Below are positions 1 to 8,983 of a DNA stretch of 64,000 nucleotides, piece by piece. The notes under the pieces are model-generated. The model ran no database searches, was not told where the DNA came from, and saw nothing but the letters and a program-made list of their open reading frames with translations. Location: contig NZ_DIVJ01000050.1 in the NCBI RefSeq assembly GCF_002428305.1, forward strand, positions 62,001 to 126,000. The letters run 5' to 3'. Every line of letters starts with the position of its first letter. The stretch's first letter is position 1. Origin of the DNA: Flavobacterium sp. UBA6135 (GTDB lineage: Bacteria > Bacteroidota > Bacteroidia > Flavobacteriales > Flavobacteriaceae). The position numbers and the translations under genes are program-made.

Positions 1-1932
1 CGTGATTGCTTCTTCTCCATTGTCAACAATCTCACAAATCATGTCTTTGTTTTCAATCATTTTTTTGGTAATCATCTGATTGATTTTGTTGTCTTCAACA
101 ACCAGTACTTTTTTAGTGTTAAAAACGGAGTTATCATATTGTTTTACAACTTCAACAAACGTTTGATGTCCAATTTTGAAATCTAATGCAAACGAAAAAC
201 TGGAGCCAACATTTACATCACTTTTAAGTTTGATTTCTCCGCCCAATAGATTTACTAAACGTTTTACAATTGCTAAGCCTAAACCGGTTCCTCCATATTT
301 CCTGTTTATTTCAACGGAGCCTTGAGAAAAACTCTCAAAGATAGTTTCTTGATTTTCAGGCGGGATTCCAATGCCATTGTCATTTATATCAAAATAGATT
401 CTGGTTAAATCTTCTTCTTTTGTTTCTGAAAGAATTATTTTTGCACTAACACTTACAGTTCCGTTTTTAGTAAACTTTAAAGCATTGTTAATTAAATTGA
501 TAAATATTTGTGATAATTTAGTCGGGTCGCCAATTAAGTTTTCAGGAATATTCTCGTCAATATCCAATACAAAATCATTGTTGTTTTTGCTGGCTAAATC
601 TTTAAAAGAATTTTGTAAATCTTCCAGCAATTGCTTGATGTTTACATTGATTCTCTCAATTTCAATGTTTTCACTTTCAACCCGGTTAATTTCTAAAATA
701 TCATTGATAAAGTTTAAAAGATAATCACCGGAAAATTTAAGTGAAGTTAAATATTGCAATTGCGATTTTTTTGGCTTCTCTTCCAATAATAAATGTGTAA
801 TTCCATTGATTGCATTAAGTGGGGTTCTTAACTCATGACTTACTGTTGATAAAAATTCTGCTCTGGCTTTTGAAGCTTTTTCTGCTTTGTCTTTAGCCAA
901 TTGAAGTTCGGTATTTTTATCTTGAAGCAATTTATTCGTCTGGCTTCTTATAATGTTGTTTTTGTATAATGATAAACTTAGAAGTGATAAAATTGATATT
1001 AAAGCGATACTTAACAAACTAATTAATTTAGAAAATTTTGTGGCTTTTGCTTGTGCTTTGTTTTCTTTATCTAATTGTTCTATGGTTTTAAGACGTTCGG
1101 TTTCTTTAAAACTCATAAAACCTTCTGCACCAATTTTTTTTTGATTAATTCCTAAAATACTGTCTTTAATCAATACATGATTTTTTAAAAAAGTATATGA
1201 TTTAGAAATATCAAGAACTTTTTCATACGACTGACTTAAAGCTTTGTAAGTATTTGATTGCACTTCTAAGTTGTTGTTTTTTTTTGCTAATTCAATTGCT
1301 CGATTTAAATAATTAATAGCAAGATTATATCTCGAATTTTCTAATTCCATTATTCCTAAAAGGTAGAATGCCTCACCTTTTGTATTAAACGTATCGTCTA
1401 TATCATTTTTAGCTACAATTGAATTTAAAATTTTAGTTGCCAACTGAAATTCATTCTTGGCTTTATAAACTTTTCCTTTTTGTAAATTAATCAAATCTCG
1501 GGCACCTTCAATTTTTAATTCATTATAAATTTGTTCGGCATCTTTAAAATAGTTTTCTGCTTTTGAAAATTCTTTTTTCTCAATATAACAGACACCAAGA
1601 TTATAAAATGAGTAAGCCATTTCTGCTGAAGGCTCTAAAGTTTGATACAAACTAATACTTTTATTAAACGTTTCAATGGCATCTGAATAACGTTTTAATT
1701 CCAAATAAACATTTCCCAAAAGTGAATATGCCGCCGCTTTTGCTTGAATATTAGATGATTTATCTGCTTTTTCAATGGCGTTTTGTAAATTCTCTAACGT
1801 TAGACTATAGTTGTTGTTTTTTAAATTAAAGTTAGCCAAATCCATATAATAGGAAGTGCTATCATTTGTAGAATTGATTTGTGCGAAAGATGAAATTGTA
1901 ACAAATAAAAAGTAGAAAAGTAATTGTTTCAT
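1..1932 (-). CDS. TPR-containing hybrid sensor histidine kinase (3' part cut by window edge)
   Basis: The reading frame is open from the ATG at 1932 to the window edge (644 codons) and continues beyond it. In order it shows a signal peptide ending near SSFAQ, a long series of TPR-like helical repeats (about residues 20-290), one membrane segment (about 300-322), a short coiled coil, and a HisKA domain with HELRTPLNAI (phospho-acceptor His366). A HATPase domain follows (N box, DNGIGI, GTGLGLAI), then the start of a receiver domain with a VEDN acidic cluster near residue 605. It is therefore a periplasmic-TPR, membrane-bound hybrid kinase. It lies 34 bases downstream of gapA on the same strand and may be read through from it. 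The ligand is unknown. The missing part should hold the phospho-acceptor Asp and possibly an Hpt or output domain. Confidence 0.93.
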   Translation of the reverse strand, partial: MKQLLFYFLFVTISSFAQINSTNDSTSYYMDLANFNLKNNNYSLTLENLQNAIEKADKSSNIQAKAAAYSLLGNVYLELKRYSDAIETFNKSISLYQTLEPSAEMAYSFYNLGVCYIEKKEFSKAENYFKDAEQIYNELKIEGARDLINLQKGKVYKAKNEFQLATKILNSIVAKNDIDDTFNTKGEAFYLLGIMELENSRYNLAINYLNRAIELAKKNNNLEVQSNTYKALSQSYEKVLDISKSYTFLKNHVLIKDSILGINQKKIGAEGFMSFKETERLKTIEQLDKENKAQAKATKFSKLISLLSIALISILSLLSLSLYKNNIIRSQTNKLLQDKNTELQLAKDKAEKASKARAEFLSTVSHELRTPLNAINGITHLLLEEKPKKSQLQYLTSLKFSGDYLLNFINDILEINRVESENIEIERINVNIKQLLEDLQNSFKDLASKNNNDFVLDIDENIPENLIGDPTKLSQIFINLINNALKFTKNGTVSVSAKIILSETKEEDLTRIYFDINDNGIGIPPENQETIFESFSQGSVEINRKYGGTGLGLAIVKRLVNLLGGEIKLKSDVNVGSSFSFALDFKIGHQTFVEVVKQYDNSVFNTKKVLVVEDNKINQMITKKMIENKDMICEIVDNGEEAIT

Positions 1933-1966
1933 ACTTTACGAATTAAGCTTATGTCTATAAAATTAA

Positions 1967-2968
1967 TTATTTATTTGAAATAAATAGGATTAAGTCAATA
2001 ATTCTTGAAGAATATCCGGTTTCGTTATCATACCAACCCACAACTTTTACCATTTTGTCGATGACTGAAGTCAATTGGGCATCAAAAACACACGAATTTT
2101 TATTTCCGATAATATCAACAGAAACGATAGGATCTTCGGTATAAGCTAAAATGCCTTTCAATTCATTATTAGAAGCATTTTTAAAAGCTAAATTCAATTC
2201 TTCAATAGTAACATTTCTTTTTACATAACAAGTAATGTCAGTTAATGAACCGTTTGCAACAGGAACTCTAATCCCACTACCTCCAATTTTTCCATTCATT
2301 TCAGGAAAAATTTTGGTTAATGCTTTTGCCGCTCCGGTAGTTGTTGGAACAATAGATTGTGCAGCTCCTCGAGCTCTCCTTAAATCTTTATGAGGTTGAT
2401 CGTGTAAGCTTTGATCTGTGGTATAAGAATGAACAGTTGTGATATAAGCTTGCTCAATGCCACAAAGTTTATTGATGATTTGAATCATTGGTGCCGCATT
2501 GTTGGTGGTGCAACTTGCATTGGAAATGATTGTTTCGGAACCATCTAATAATGATTCATTTACTCCCATAACAATTGTTTTGATGAAGTCATCATCAGGA
2601 GGTGCAGAAAGAATAACTTTTTTTGCACCGGAATCTATGTGTTTTTGAGCTTCAGCTTGAGTTTTGAATTTTCCGGTTGCTTCAATTACAAAGTCAATAG
2701 AATATTTTTTCCAATCAATTTTTTCAATATTTTTTTCTTGAAGATAGGCATATTCTTTGGAATCAATCAGTAAATAATCATTGGCTGCAGTCACATTAAA
2801 AGGAAAAATACCGTGAATACTGTCGTATTTTAATAAATGTGCCATTGTTTTAGCATCGGCAATATCATTAATTGCTACAACCTCAATGGCTTCATGTTGG
2901 TGTAACAATCGAAACACATTTCTGCCTATTCTTCCAAAACCGTTTATTGCAACTCTAATTTTTGTCAT
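1967..2968 (-). CDS. gapA: Type I glyceraldehyde-3-phosphate dehydrogenase
   Basis: This 333-residue protein has the normal length for the glycolytic NAD-dependent enzyme that oxidises and phosphorylates glyceraldehyde 3-phosphate. The Rossmann motif NGFGRIGR is at residues 9-16. An Asp follows the second strand (AIND), which favours NAD over NADP. The catalytic ASCTTNN places the nucleophile at Cys153 and the base at His180. The gene is 24 bases downstream of lipA, but it has its own -7 element TAATTTTG at 2988-2995 that overlaps the lipA stop codon, so it is probably transcribed both independently and by read-through. Flavobacteria often carry more than one gap paralogue, so the main glycolytic copy could lie elsewhere. 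Confidence 0.96.
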   Translation of the reverse strand: MTKIRVAINGFGRIGRNVFRLLHQHEAIEVVAINDIADAKTMAHLLKYDSIHGIFPFNVTAANDYLLIDSKEYAYLQEKNIEKIDWKKYSIDFVIEATGKFKTQAEAQKHIDSGAKKVILSAPPDDDFIKTIVMGVNESLLDGSETIISNASCTTNNAAPMIQIINKLCGIEQAYITTVHSYTTDQSLHDQPHKDLRRARGAAQSIVPTTTGAAKALTKIFPEMNGKIGGSGIRVPVANGSLTDITCYVKRNVTIEELNLAFKNASNNELKGILAYTEDPIVSVDIIGNKNSCVFDAQLTSVIDKMVKVVGWYDNETGYSSRIIDLILFISNK

Positions 2969-2987
2969 CAGAACAAAAGAGGTTTAA

Positions 2988-2995
2988 CAAAATTA
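2988..2995 (-). promoter_or_regulatory. Putative -7 promoter element for gapA
   Basis: TAATTTTG on the minus strand fits the flavobacterial -7 consensus TAnnTTTG. It sits about 20 bases upstream of the gapA ATG and overlaps the end of lipA. No clear -33 TTG was found at the usual 17-23 base spacing. Confidence 0.4.
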
Positions 2996-3865
2996 AAGAA
3001 TATGTTTTTGAGCATGGTAAGAAGATCTAACCAAGGCACCACTTTCAACATGACGGAAACCCATTTCTTTTCCTAAGGTTTCATATTTTTTAAATTGTTC
3101 CGGAGTGATGAATTCTTTTACAGGCAAATGCTTTTTGCTTGGTTGCAAATATTGACCAATAGTAACAATGTCAACGTTAACAGAGCGAAGATCCTTCATG
3201 GTTTGGATTACTTCTTCTTCGGTTTCACCAAGTCCTAACATGATACCCGATTTTGTTCGGTTGATGCCTTTTTCTTTCAAATAACGAAGCACTTCCAAAC
3301 TTTTGTCATATTTTGCTTGAATCCGAACTTCACGAGTTAATCTTCTAACTGTTTCCATGTTGTGAGAAACCACTTCTGGATTGGCTTCAATAATTCGATC
3401 AATATTTTTTTCGTTTCCTTGAAAATCAGGAATTAAAGTCTCTAATGTAGTAGTTGGATTCATTCGTCGAATGGCCCAAATGGTTTCTTGCCAAATAATA
3501 GAACCCATATCTTTCAAATCATCACGGTCAACACTTGTGATAACCGCGTGTTTGATATTCATTATTTTGATAGAACGAGCCACTTTTTCGGGTTCATCCC
3601 AGTCCACAGTTTCGGGTCTTCCGGTTTTCACACCACAAAAACCACAGGAACGTGTGCAAATATTACCTAAAATCATAAAAGTAGCGGTGCCTTCCCCCCA
3701 GCATTCTCCCATGTTTGGACAACTTCCTGAGGTGCAAATAGTATTTAATTTATATTTGTCCACCAAACCTCTTAGTTCCGTATATTTTTGACCGGTTGGC
3801 AATTTTACTCGTAACCATTTTGGTTTTCCAACCGGAGGTTGAACGCTATCTAATACCGTGTTCAT
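2993..3865 (-). CDS. lipA: Lipoyl synthase
   Basis: Radical-SAM enzyme that inserts two sulfur atoms into the octanoyl group carried by lipoyl domains of 2-oxoacid dehydrogenases and the glycine cleavage H protein. The 290-residue product has both cluster motifs: the auxiliary [4Fe-4S] cysteines Cys44, Cys49 and Cys55 in the CTSGSCPNMGECW region, and the radical-SAM CxxxCxxC at Cys70, Cys74 and Cys77. It also has the C-terminal RSSY motif, whose serine ligates the auxiliary cluster. A matching -7 box lies just upstream (3885-3892). gapA follows on the same strand. No lipB is seen nearby. Confidence 0.97.
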   Translation of the reverse strand: MNTVLDSVQPPVGKPKWLRVKLPTGQKYTELRGLVDKYKLNTICTSGSCPNMGECWGEGTATFMILGNICTRSCGFCGVKTGRPETVDWDEPEKVARSIKIMNIKHAVITSVDRDDLKDMGSIIWQETIWAIRRMNPTTTLETLIPDFQGNEKNIDRIIEANPEVVSHNMETVRRLTREVRIQAKYDKSLEVLRYLKEKGINRTKSGIMLGLGETEEEVIQTMKDLRSVNVDIVTIGQYLQPSKKHLPVKEFITPEQFKKYETLGKEMGFRHVESGALVRSSYHAQKHIL

Positions 3866-3884
3866 AGTGCAATTTTTAGTTTAG

Positions 3885-3892
3885 CAAAGATA
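3885..3892 (-). promoter_or_regulatory. Putative -7 promoter element for lipA
   Basis: Minus-strand TATCTTTG is an exact TAnnTTTG match 20 bases upstream of the lipA ATG. A -33 element was not evident. Confidence 0.5.
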
Positions 3893-3963
3893 AGAAAAGA
3901 AACGAAATACACCATCCGTTAAAATGGATAGAAGTGATAGTGAAATTTGTTTTTCTTATCGAA

Positions 3964-4512
3964 TTATTTTCGCTCAATTATTTCTAAGAGAAGCTTTTTT
4001 GCCCGAAGTATTTTAATTTTTACATTGTTTAAAGGTTCATTCAGCGTTTCGGCAATTTCCTGATAACTCATTTCCTGAAAATAACGCAACTGAATTACTT
4101 CTTGATAATGTGGTTTTAATTCTTTTATGTATCGCAACAAACGCGAAAGATTTTGCTCTGTAATCAAAATATCTTCAGCAGAAGGTGAACTGTCTGCAAT
4201 GTTATACGCTTGTCGGTCTTCCTTATCTGTGATGTCAATGTTTTGTTTGGACTTCTTTTTTCTGAGCATGTCAATGTGCACATTTTTTGCAATGGCAATC
4301 AACCACGTGTTGAATTGAAACGAATCATTATAATTGGCCAATTTATCAAAGGCTTTTGAAAAAGTTTCAATCGTAATGTCCTCAGCGTCGGTTTCGTTTT
4401 CTGTTCTTTTAATCATAAAACCATAGACTTCGTTCCAATACATGTCAAGCAATGTAGTGAAGGCCAATTGATCGCCTTTTTTGGCTTTTTCTATGAGTGG
4501 TTTTATTTCCAA
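3964..4512 (-). CDS. ECF-type RNA polymerase sigma factor
   Basis: This 182-residue protein has the two-domain layout of extracytoplasmic-function sigma factors. Sigma region 2 is in the N-terminal half (EVYGFMIKRT, DAEDITIETF, around residues 25-60). Sigma region 4 is C-terminal, with a helix-turn-helix (YQEVIQLRYFQEMSYQEIAETL, interrupted only by substitutions usual for the family). The ATG lies inside the 3' end of the upstream glycosyltransferase gene (10-base overlap), so translation is probably coupled. No anti-sigma factor gene adjoins it: the neighbours are a glycosyltransferase and lipA. The regulon cannot be read from the sequence. The operon suggests an envelope-polysaccharide link, which is an inference. 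Confidence 0.93.
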   Translation of the reverse strand: MEIKPLIEKAKKGDQLAFTTLLDMYWNEVYGFMIKRTENETDAEDITIETFSKAFDKLANYNDSFQFNTWLIAIAKNVHIDMLRKKKSKQNIDITDKEDRQAYNIADSSPSAEDILITEQNLSRLLRYIKELKPHYQEVIQLRYFQEMSYQEIAETLNEPLNNVKIKILRAKKLLLEIIERK

Positions 4513-5609
4513 TGAACCGGTTTTGAAAAAAGATTAGAAAAAAATATATTCAATTGTGTAAAAATTAGTACAAGCTCCAAAAACGGATACCAATACATAA
4601 CATCAGATTCCTTCAATTTGGTAGCGGCATACCCTAAAGAAATCCAACTAAACAAATACCTTGCTACACAAATCGAGCCAACAGCAATCCAATTGTATTG
4701 AAAAACGAATAAAAGTATCGCTAAAATTAGAAAAGAAATTTGACTTAGATAAAAAACAGACAATTGAAAACGATCAAAAAACTTATAGTTTGTTGCTGTT
4801 GAAACATGTCTTCTTTTTTGTGTAAACCATTCTTTAAAAGAAGTTTTTGGTTTGGAATACGTAAAACTTTCTTTTGAAAAGCAAATAGTGGTGTTGCTAT
4901 TGTTTGACGCTTGATTGATGAACAAATCATCATCACCGGATCTAATTTTTATGTGGTCAATAAAACCATTTACATTAAAAAATTCTTCTCTTTTATAGGC
5001 TAAATTTCTGCCAACTCCCATATACGGTTTTCCTACTTTAGCCCAACCGAAATATTGGGACGCGGTTAAAAGTGTCTCAAATCGAATTAGTTTGTTGATA
5101 AATGAATTGGGATTTTTTTCATAAGCTCCATAACCTAAAACAATTGTTTTTTTCATAGTAAAATGCGAAGTCATTTCCTGAATCCAATTTTCAGTTTCAG
5201 GATAACAATCTGCATCAGTAAAGACTAAATATTCGTGTTTGGCGGCTTTTATCCCTAAAGTAAGTGCAAATTTTTTGTTGCCCCAAAAAGCTTCGTTGTT
5301 TTTTACTTTGACCAATTTTACATTGGAATGATTCTTTTCAAATTCTTCAAAAATATCCAAGGTGTTATCGTTTGACGAATCGTCAATAAGAACAATTTCA
5401 AACTCAGGATACTTTTGTTTTAAAAGTAGTGGTACAAATTTAGCAACGTTTTCAGCCTCGTTTTTTGCACAAACGATTATTGAAACCGGAATTTTTTTAG
5501 GGTTAGTTGGTTGTAACTTAGCAAAGGAAAAGTTTCCAAAAATAACTATGTAGTACACAAACTGAATAGCCACTATGCCTATAAAAATATAGAAAAGCAG
5601 GTCTAGCAT
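4503..5609 (-). CDS. Membrane-bound family 2 glycosyltransferase
   Basis: This 368-residue protein has an N-terminal membrane segment (about residues 3-25), then a GT-A domain with DDSSND and the DXD-type metal site in FTDADCYP. The acceptor-side acidic cluster GDDDLF is followed by QKRRH, the position of the QxxRW motif of processive and related GT2 enzymes. Two or three membrane segments close the protein (about residues 285-360). This is the arrangement of inner-membrane GT2 enzymes that build or modify envelope glycans; the sugar and acceptor are unknown. It is 15 bases downstream of the small Cys-rich protein and overlaps the sigma-factor gene, so the three look like one operon. Confidence 0.9.
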   Translation of the reverse strand: MLDLLFYIFIGIVAIQFVYYIVIFGNFSFAKLQPTNPKKIPVSIIVCAKNEAENVAKFVPLLLKQKYPEFEIVLIDDSSNDNTLDIFEEFEKNHSNVKLVKVKNNEAFWGNKKFALTLGIKAAKHEYLVFTDADCYPETENWIQEMTSHFTMKKTIVLGYGAYEKNPNSFINKLIRFETLLTASQYFGWAKVGKPYMGVGRNLAYKREEFFNVNGFIDHIKIRSGDDDLFINQASNNSNTTICFSKESFTYSKPKTSFKEWFTQKRRHVSTATNYKFFDRFQLSVFYLSQISFLILAILLFVFQYNWIAVGSICVARYLFSWISLGYAATKLKESDVMYWYPFLELVLIFTQLNIFFSNLFSKPVHWK

Positions 5610-5624
5610 AATTGATTTTGCAAA

Positions 5625-5828
5625 TTAAGAATGAGTGGGTTCAGAACAGTCTTTCATTTCTTCAGGTGATTTGCCACAAAAACTGCAATTTTCGCCGTCT
5701 TTGTTCAAAAACGGACTTTGGCTCGCACAAGTTCCGGCAAATTTACCGTCTTTTTTTGCCCAAATTTTAATTGCAATTCCCGCAAATGCTAAGGCTAAAA
5801 GACCAATAGTTAATAAAATCAATTTCAT
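5625..5828 (-). CDS. Small Cys-rich membrane or secreted protein
   Basis: This 67-residue protein is not assigned to a named family with confidence. It starts with a hydrophobic segment (residues 3-24) that could be a signal peptide or anchor. A short soluble tail follows with four cysteines: one in GTCAS, two in CSFCGK and one in KDCSE. The CxxC pair suggests a metal or redox site. It is the first gene of a likely operon with the glycosyltransferase and ECF sigma factor, and has a matching -7 element 26 bases upstream. The start codon is well placed relative to that promoter. Confidence 0.8.
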   Translation of the reverse strand: MKLILLTIGLLALAFAGIAIKIWAKKDGKFAGTCASQSPFLNKDGENCSFCGKSPEEMKDCSEPTHS

Positions 5829-5853
5829 TTTTGATGCGTTTTTTTTTGTTGTG

Positions 5854-5861
5854 CAAAGATA
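5854..5861 (-). promoter_or_regulatory. Putative -7 promoter element for the small protein-GT2-sigma operon
   Basis: Minus-strand TATCTTTG, an exact TAnnTTTG match, lies 26 bases upstream of the ATG at 5828. It is the same octamer as in front of lipA and tamB. Confidence 0.45.
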
Positions 5862-5921
5862 AAAAAACCGATTGTTATTTAACTTTTTAATGGGGTTAAT
5901 TTTATTTTAAAAAAGTCGAAA

Positions 5922-6935
5922 CTAGATGATGTTTACTTCGGTCTCAATTTTAATTCCATACGTTTTATAAATTGTATCTTGAATGGTTAAGGCAACATCC
6001 CAAATTTCTTTTCCGGTGGCATTTCCGTAATTCACCAAAACTAAAGCTTGGTTTTTGTGAATTCCTGCATCACCAAAGCGTTTCCCTTTAAATCCGGCTT
6101 GTTCAATTAACCATCCGGCAGGTACTTTTACTTCCGTATCTGAAACCACATAATGGGGTATTTCGGGAAATTTATTTTGAATTTTTTCAAATTCATTTTT
6201 TGAAATTACCGGGTTTTTAAAAAAACTACCACTATTTCCTAATTCTTTTGGATCCGGTAGTTTACTTTTTCGGATGGCAATTACGGCATTGCTAACATCT
6301 TTAATGGTTGGTTTTGTGCAGTTTTGGAGTTGTAATTCTGTTTCAATAGCACCATAAGAAGTGTTGAGCTTGTGATTTCTTTTGGTCAATTTGAAAATTA
6401 CAGAGGTGATAATAAACTCATCCTTTACTTCGTTTTTGAAAATACTTTCTCTATAGCCAAACTTGCAAGTTTCGTTTTTAAAAATCAGTAATTCTTGCGT
6501 TTCAATATGAATGGCTTCACACAAAACAAAGGTGTCTTTAATTTCAACACCATAAGCCCCAATGTTTTGAATAGGAGTGGTGCCTACATTTCCCGGAATT
6601 AAAGAAAGGTTTTCCAATCCGCCAAAATCATGTTCAATGGTCCATAAAACAAATTTATGCCAATTTTCACCGGCTTGGCTTTCAACCCAAACATAATCTT
6701 TGTTTTCATCAACAATTTTTATTCCTTTTAAGTTAAGATGAATGACCAAAGCATCAATATCTTGCGTTAATAGCATGTTGCTTCCGCCTCCTAATATAAA
6801 TTTTTTAGCATCAGAATTAAACGCTAAAACTGCTGTCAATTCATCAATCGATTGAACAGAAACAAACTGCTTTGCTTTGGCTTCAATGCCAAATGTATTG
6901 TAATTCTTAAGCGAATAATCGAAATAGATTTTCAT
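5922..6935 (-). CDS. murB: UDP-N-acetylenolpyruvoylglucosamine reductase
   Basis: FAD/NADPH enzyme that reduces UDP-GlcNAc-enolpyruvate to UDP-MurNAc in peptidoglycan precursor synthesis, in the cytoplasm. The 337-residue length fits the E. coli type (type I). Visible motifs are the FAD-binding GGGSNML near residue 50, the IPGNVGTTPIQNIGAYG loop, the catalytic-serine motif GNSGSFFKNP, and a C-terminal Glu in KIETE that matches the catalytic glutamate. It stands alone with its own promoter (6959-6992). Neighbouring genes are not mur/mra cluster genes. Confidence 0.97.
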   Translation of the reverse strand: MKIYFDYSLKNYNTFGIEAKAKQFVSVQSIDELTAVLAFNSDAKKFILGGGSNMLLTQDIDALVIHLNLKGIKIVDENKDYVWVESQAGENWHKFVLWTIEHDFGGLENLSLIPGNVGTTPIQNIGAYGVEIKDTFVLCEAIHIETQELLIFKNETCKFGYRESIFKNEVKDEFIITSVIFKLTKRNHKLNTSYGAIETELQLQNCTKPTIKDVSNAVIAIRKSKLPDPKELGNSGSFFKNPVISKNEFEKIQNKFPEIPHYVVSDTEVKVPAGWLIEQAGFKGKRFGDAGIHKNQALVLVNYGNATGKEIWDVALTIQDTIYKTYGIKIETEVNII

Positions 6936-6958
6936 AAATAACCTAAAAGTTGAGACAA

Positions 6959-6992
6959 CAAAAGTAAACTAATTTGAATTGGTTTTGGTCAA
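6959..6992 (-). promoter_or_regulatory. Putative flavobacterial promoter for murB
   Basis: On the minus strand a TTG (6990-6992) is followed after 23 bases by TACTTTTG (6959-6966). This fits the TTG-N17-23-TAnnTTTG pattern of this group. The ATG is 24 bases downstream of the -7 box. Confidence 0.5.
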
Positions 6993-7664
6993 TTATTCTA
7001 TCTGTAATGCTCTGTTTAAAAATTCATTCAATGGTTTCAAAACCAATAGTTTTTGGGCAATCGTTTCTGCAAAATCACTTTTAAACAAGGCATCGTCATT
7101 GATTTTTTGTGTAGCGGTAACACTTTTTAATTTTAAAAATTCAATAGCCGGGTGATCTTTTTCAAAATCTTTTGGAGCCGTTTTTAAAACTTGAGCGGGG
7201 TCACGGTCTAATTCGTTAAACTCTTTTTTAAATGTTTTATGAGTAATGATTTCTTGAAATTCATCATAAAAAAAAGCAATTTCTTTTCTGATTTTTTTCA
7301 AATCAGAGGGTTCCGGACAATAAAGACCACCAGCTATAAAACTTTTGCCTTTTTCAATATGAACATAATATCCCGGAGCATTTTTTAAGTTTTGATTGGT
7401 TGAAAACCAGATTCCCATGTGGGTTTTATAAGGAGATTTATCTTTTGAAAATCTAATGTCACGATTGATTCTAAACGTACAGTTTTTAATTTCCAAATGC
7501 TTTAAACTTTCATCTTTTGGTTTCAAATGCTCCAAAATGGAGGCTATTAAACCGTGATAGTTTTTTTTGTAATTTTCATAAGAAGACTTTTGTGAAAGAA
7601 ACCAATCTCTATTATTGTTCTCTTTTAAATCTTCTAAAAATTGAATGGTGCTATTTGTAATCAT
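6993..7664 (-). CDS. DUF2461 domain-containing protein
   Basis: This 223-residue protein matches the DUF2461/TIGR02453 family as I recognise it: an N-terminal FLEDLKENNNRDWF start, the central FRINRDIRFSKDKSPYKTHMG block, and then YYVHIEKG and GGLYCPE. The family is cytoplasmic and widespread in bacteria and fungi; its biochemical function is not established. A TAGCTTTG element (7681-7688) precedes it, so it seems to be transcribed separately from recF upstream. Nothing in the context gives a role. Confidence 0.9.
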   Translation of the reverse strand: MITNSTIQFLEDLKENNNRDWFLSQKSSYENYKKNYHGLIASILEHLKPKDESLKHLEIKNCTFRINRDIRFSKDKSPYKTHMGIWFSTNQNLKNAPGYYVHIEKGKSFIAGGLYCPEPSDLKKIRKEIAFFYDEFQEIITHKTFKKEFNELDRDPAQVLKTAPKDFEKDHPAIEFLKLKSVTATQKINDDALFKSDFAETIAQKLLVLKPLNEFLNRALQIE

Positions 7665-7680
7665 ATCAAAAATATTTTAA

Positions 7681-7688
7681 CAAAGCTA
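7681..7688 (-). promoter_or_regulatory. Putative -7 element for the DUF2461 gene
   Basis: Minus-strand TAGCTTTG is an exact TAnnTTTG match 17 bases upstream of the ATG. No matching -33 TTG was seen. Confidence 0.4.
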
Positions 7689-7734
7689 CAGTAAAACGCT
7701 GAAATTTTTAAATGAATTGATTTGTAAAAAAAAA

Positions 7735-8817
7735 TTATTTTAAACGAAAGATTTTATACTCTTGATGTGTCATTTTTACGATAGATTCAGTTCGGTCAGG
7801 ATGTGTGTCACTGATAAATAATTGTCCGAATGAATCATTGTTTACCATTTCAACAATTTTGCTGACACGATATTCATCTAGTTTATCAAAAATATCATCA
7901 AAAATAAGAATGGGTTTTTCGCCACTTTGTTTTTTTAAAAAATCAAATTGGGCTAATTTCAAGGCTATCAAATAAGATTTTTGTTGACCTTGTGAACCAA
8001 ACTTTTTTATGGAATGATTTTCAATTTCAAAAGACAAATCATCTTTATGAATTCCGGCAGAAGTAAACTGTAATAATTTGTCTTTTTGTAAATTTTCTAT
8101 AAAAAGTTGGTTTAATGAAGCGTCAAAAAGTTGACTTTCATATACCAATTGTACTTTTTCAGCACCTTCAGTAATCGCTTGATGATGCGATTGAAAAATT
8201 GGTGTAAAGTTTTCAATAAACTTTTTTCTTTTTTCAAATAGAGCATGAGCGAGCGGTTCGAGTTGCTCATCATAAACTGCTAAAGTGTCTTTTTCAAAAA
8301 CCCGATTAGAGGCAAAGTATTTTAAAAGGGCATTACGTTGACTAATTATTTTTTGATATTTTATTAAATCTGACAAATAAGAAACATCTGATTGTGAAAT
8401 GACGCTATCCATAAATTTCCGTCTGGTTTCACTTCCTTCAATAATTAAATCACGGTCTGCCGGTGATATTATCACTAGTGGAATAAAACCAACATGATCA
8501 GAAAATTTCTCGTAAATTTTTCCGTTTCGCTTTAAAATTTTCTTTTGACCTTTTTTTAAACTACAGGTAATTAATTCCGTTCTGTCGTTTTTGATAAAAT
8601 CACCTTCAATCACAAAAAATTCTTGATCGTGTTTAATATTTTGAACAGCTTGCGGATTAAAATAGCTTTTTCCGTAGGCCAAATGATAAATTGCATCCAG
8701 AATATTGGTTTTTCCTATACCGTTTTTCCCTACAAAACAATTAATAGTGTTTTGAAACTCATATTGAGCTTCAGAAAAATTTTTATAATTGACTAATGTA
8801 ATTCGTTTTAAAAACAA
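7735..8817 (-). CDS. recF: DNA replication and repair protein RecF
   Basis: SMC-like ABC ATPase that, with RecO and RecR, loads RecA at single-stranded gaps. The 360-residue protein has the usual length. Walker A (GKNGIGKTN) lies near residues 30-38, the ABC signature region FGSQGQQKS is in the C-terminal third, and Walker B is ILIFDDIFDKLDEYR. The gene is divergent from the TPR membrane protein at 8984. It is not in the dnaA-dnaN-recF-gyrB arrangement of many bacteria, which is usual for Bacteroidota. Confidence 0.96.
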   Translation of the reverse strand: MFLKRITLVNYKNFSEAQYEFQNTINCFVGKNGIGKTNILDAIYHLAYGKSYFNPQAVQNIKHDQEFFVIEGDFIKNDRTELITCSLKKGQKKILKRNGKIYEKFSDHVGFIPLVIISPADRDLIIEGSETRRKFMDSVISQSDVSYLSDLIKYQKIISQRNALLKYFASNRVFEKDTLAVYDEQLEPLAHALFEKRKKFIENFTPIFQSHHQAITEGAEKVQLVYESQLFDASLNQLFIENLQKDKLLQFTSAGIHKDDLSFEIENHSIKKFGSQGQQKSYLIALKLAQFDFLKKQSGEKPILIFDDIFDKLDEYRVSKIVEMVNNDSFGQLFISDTHPDRTESIVKMTHQEYKIFRLK

Positions 8818-8953
8818 TGGGATACCAATTAAACGTTGACTTTTTGAGTGTTCTTGAGCGATAAAATTAAAATTTTTCCGTCCTTTAAATTCCAGTGGTG
8901 CAAATTATTCAAAAATATCCAAAAAAAGGGCTTTTAAATTTCAATAAAAATTT

Positions 8954-8961
8954 TATTTTTG
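8954..8961 (+). promoter_or_regulatory. Putative -7 element for the TPR protein-ribH genes
   Basis: TATTTTTG matches TAnnTTTG and lies 22 bases upstream of the ATG at 8984, in the divergent recF/TPR intergenic region. No -33 TTG was found at standard spacing. Confidence 0.45.
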
Positions 8962-8983
8962 CGGCTCATTAAATTTAAAATAA

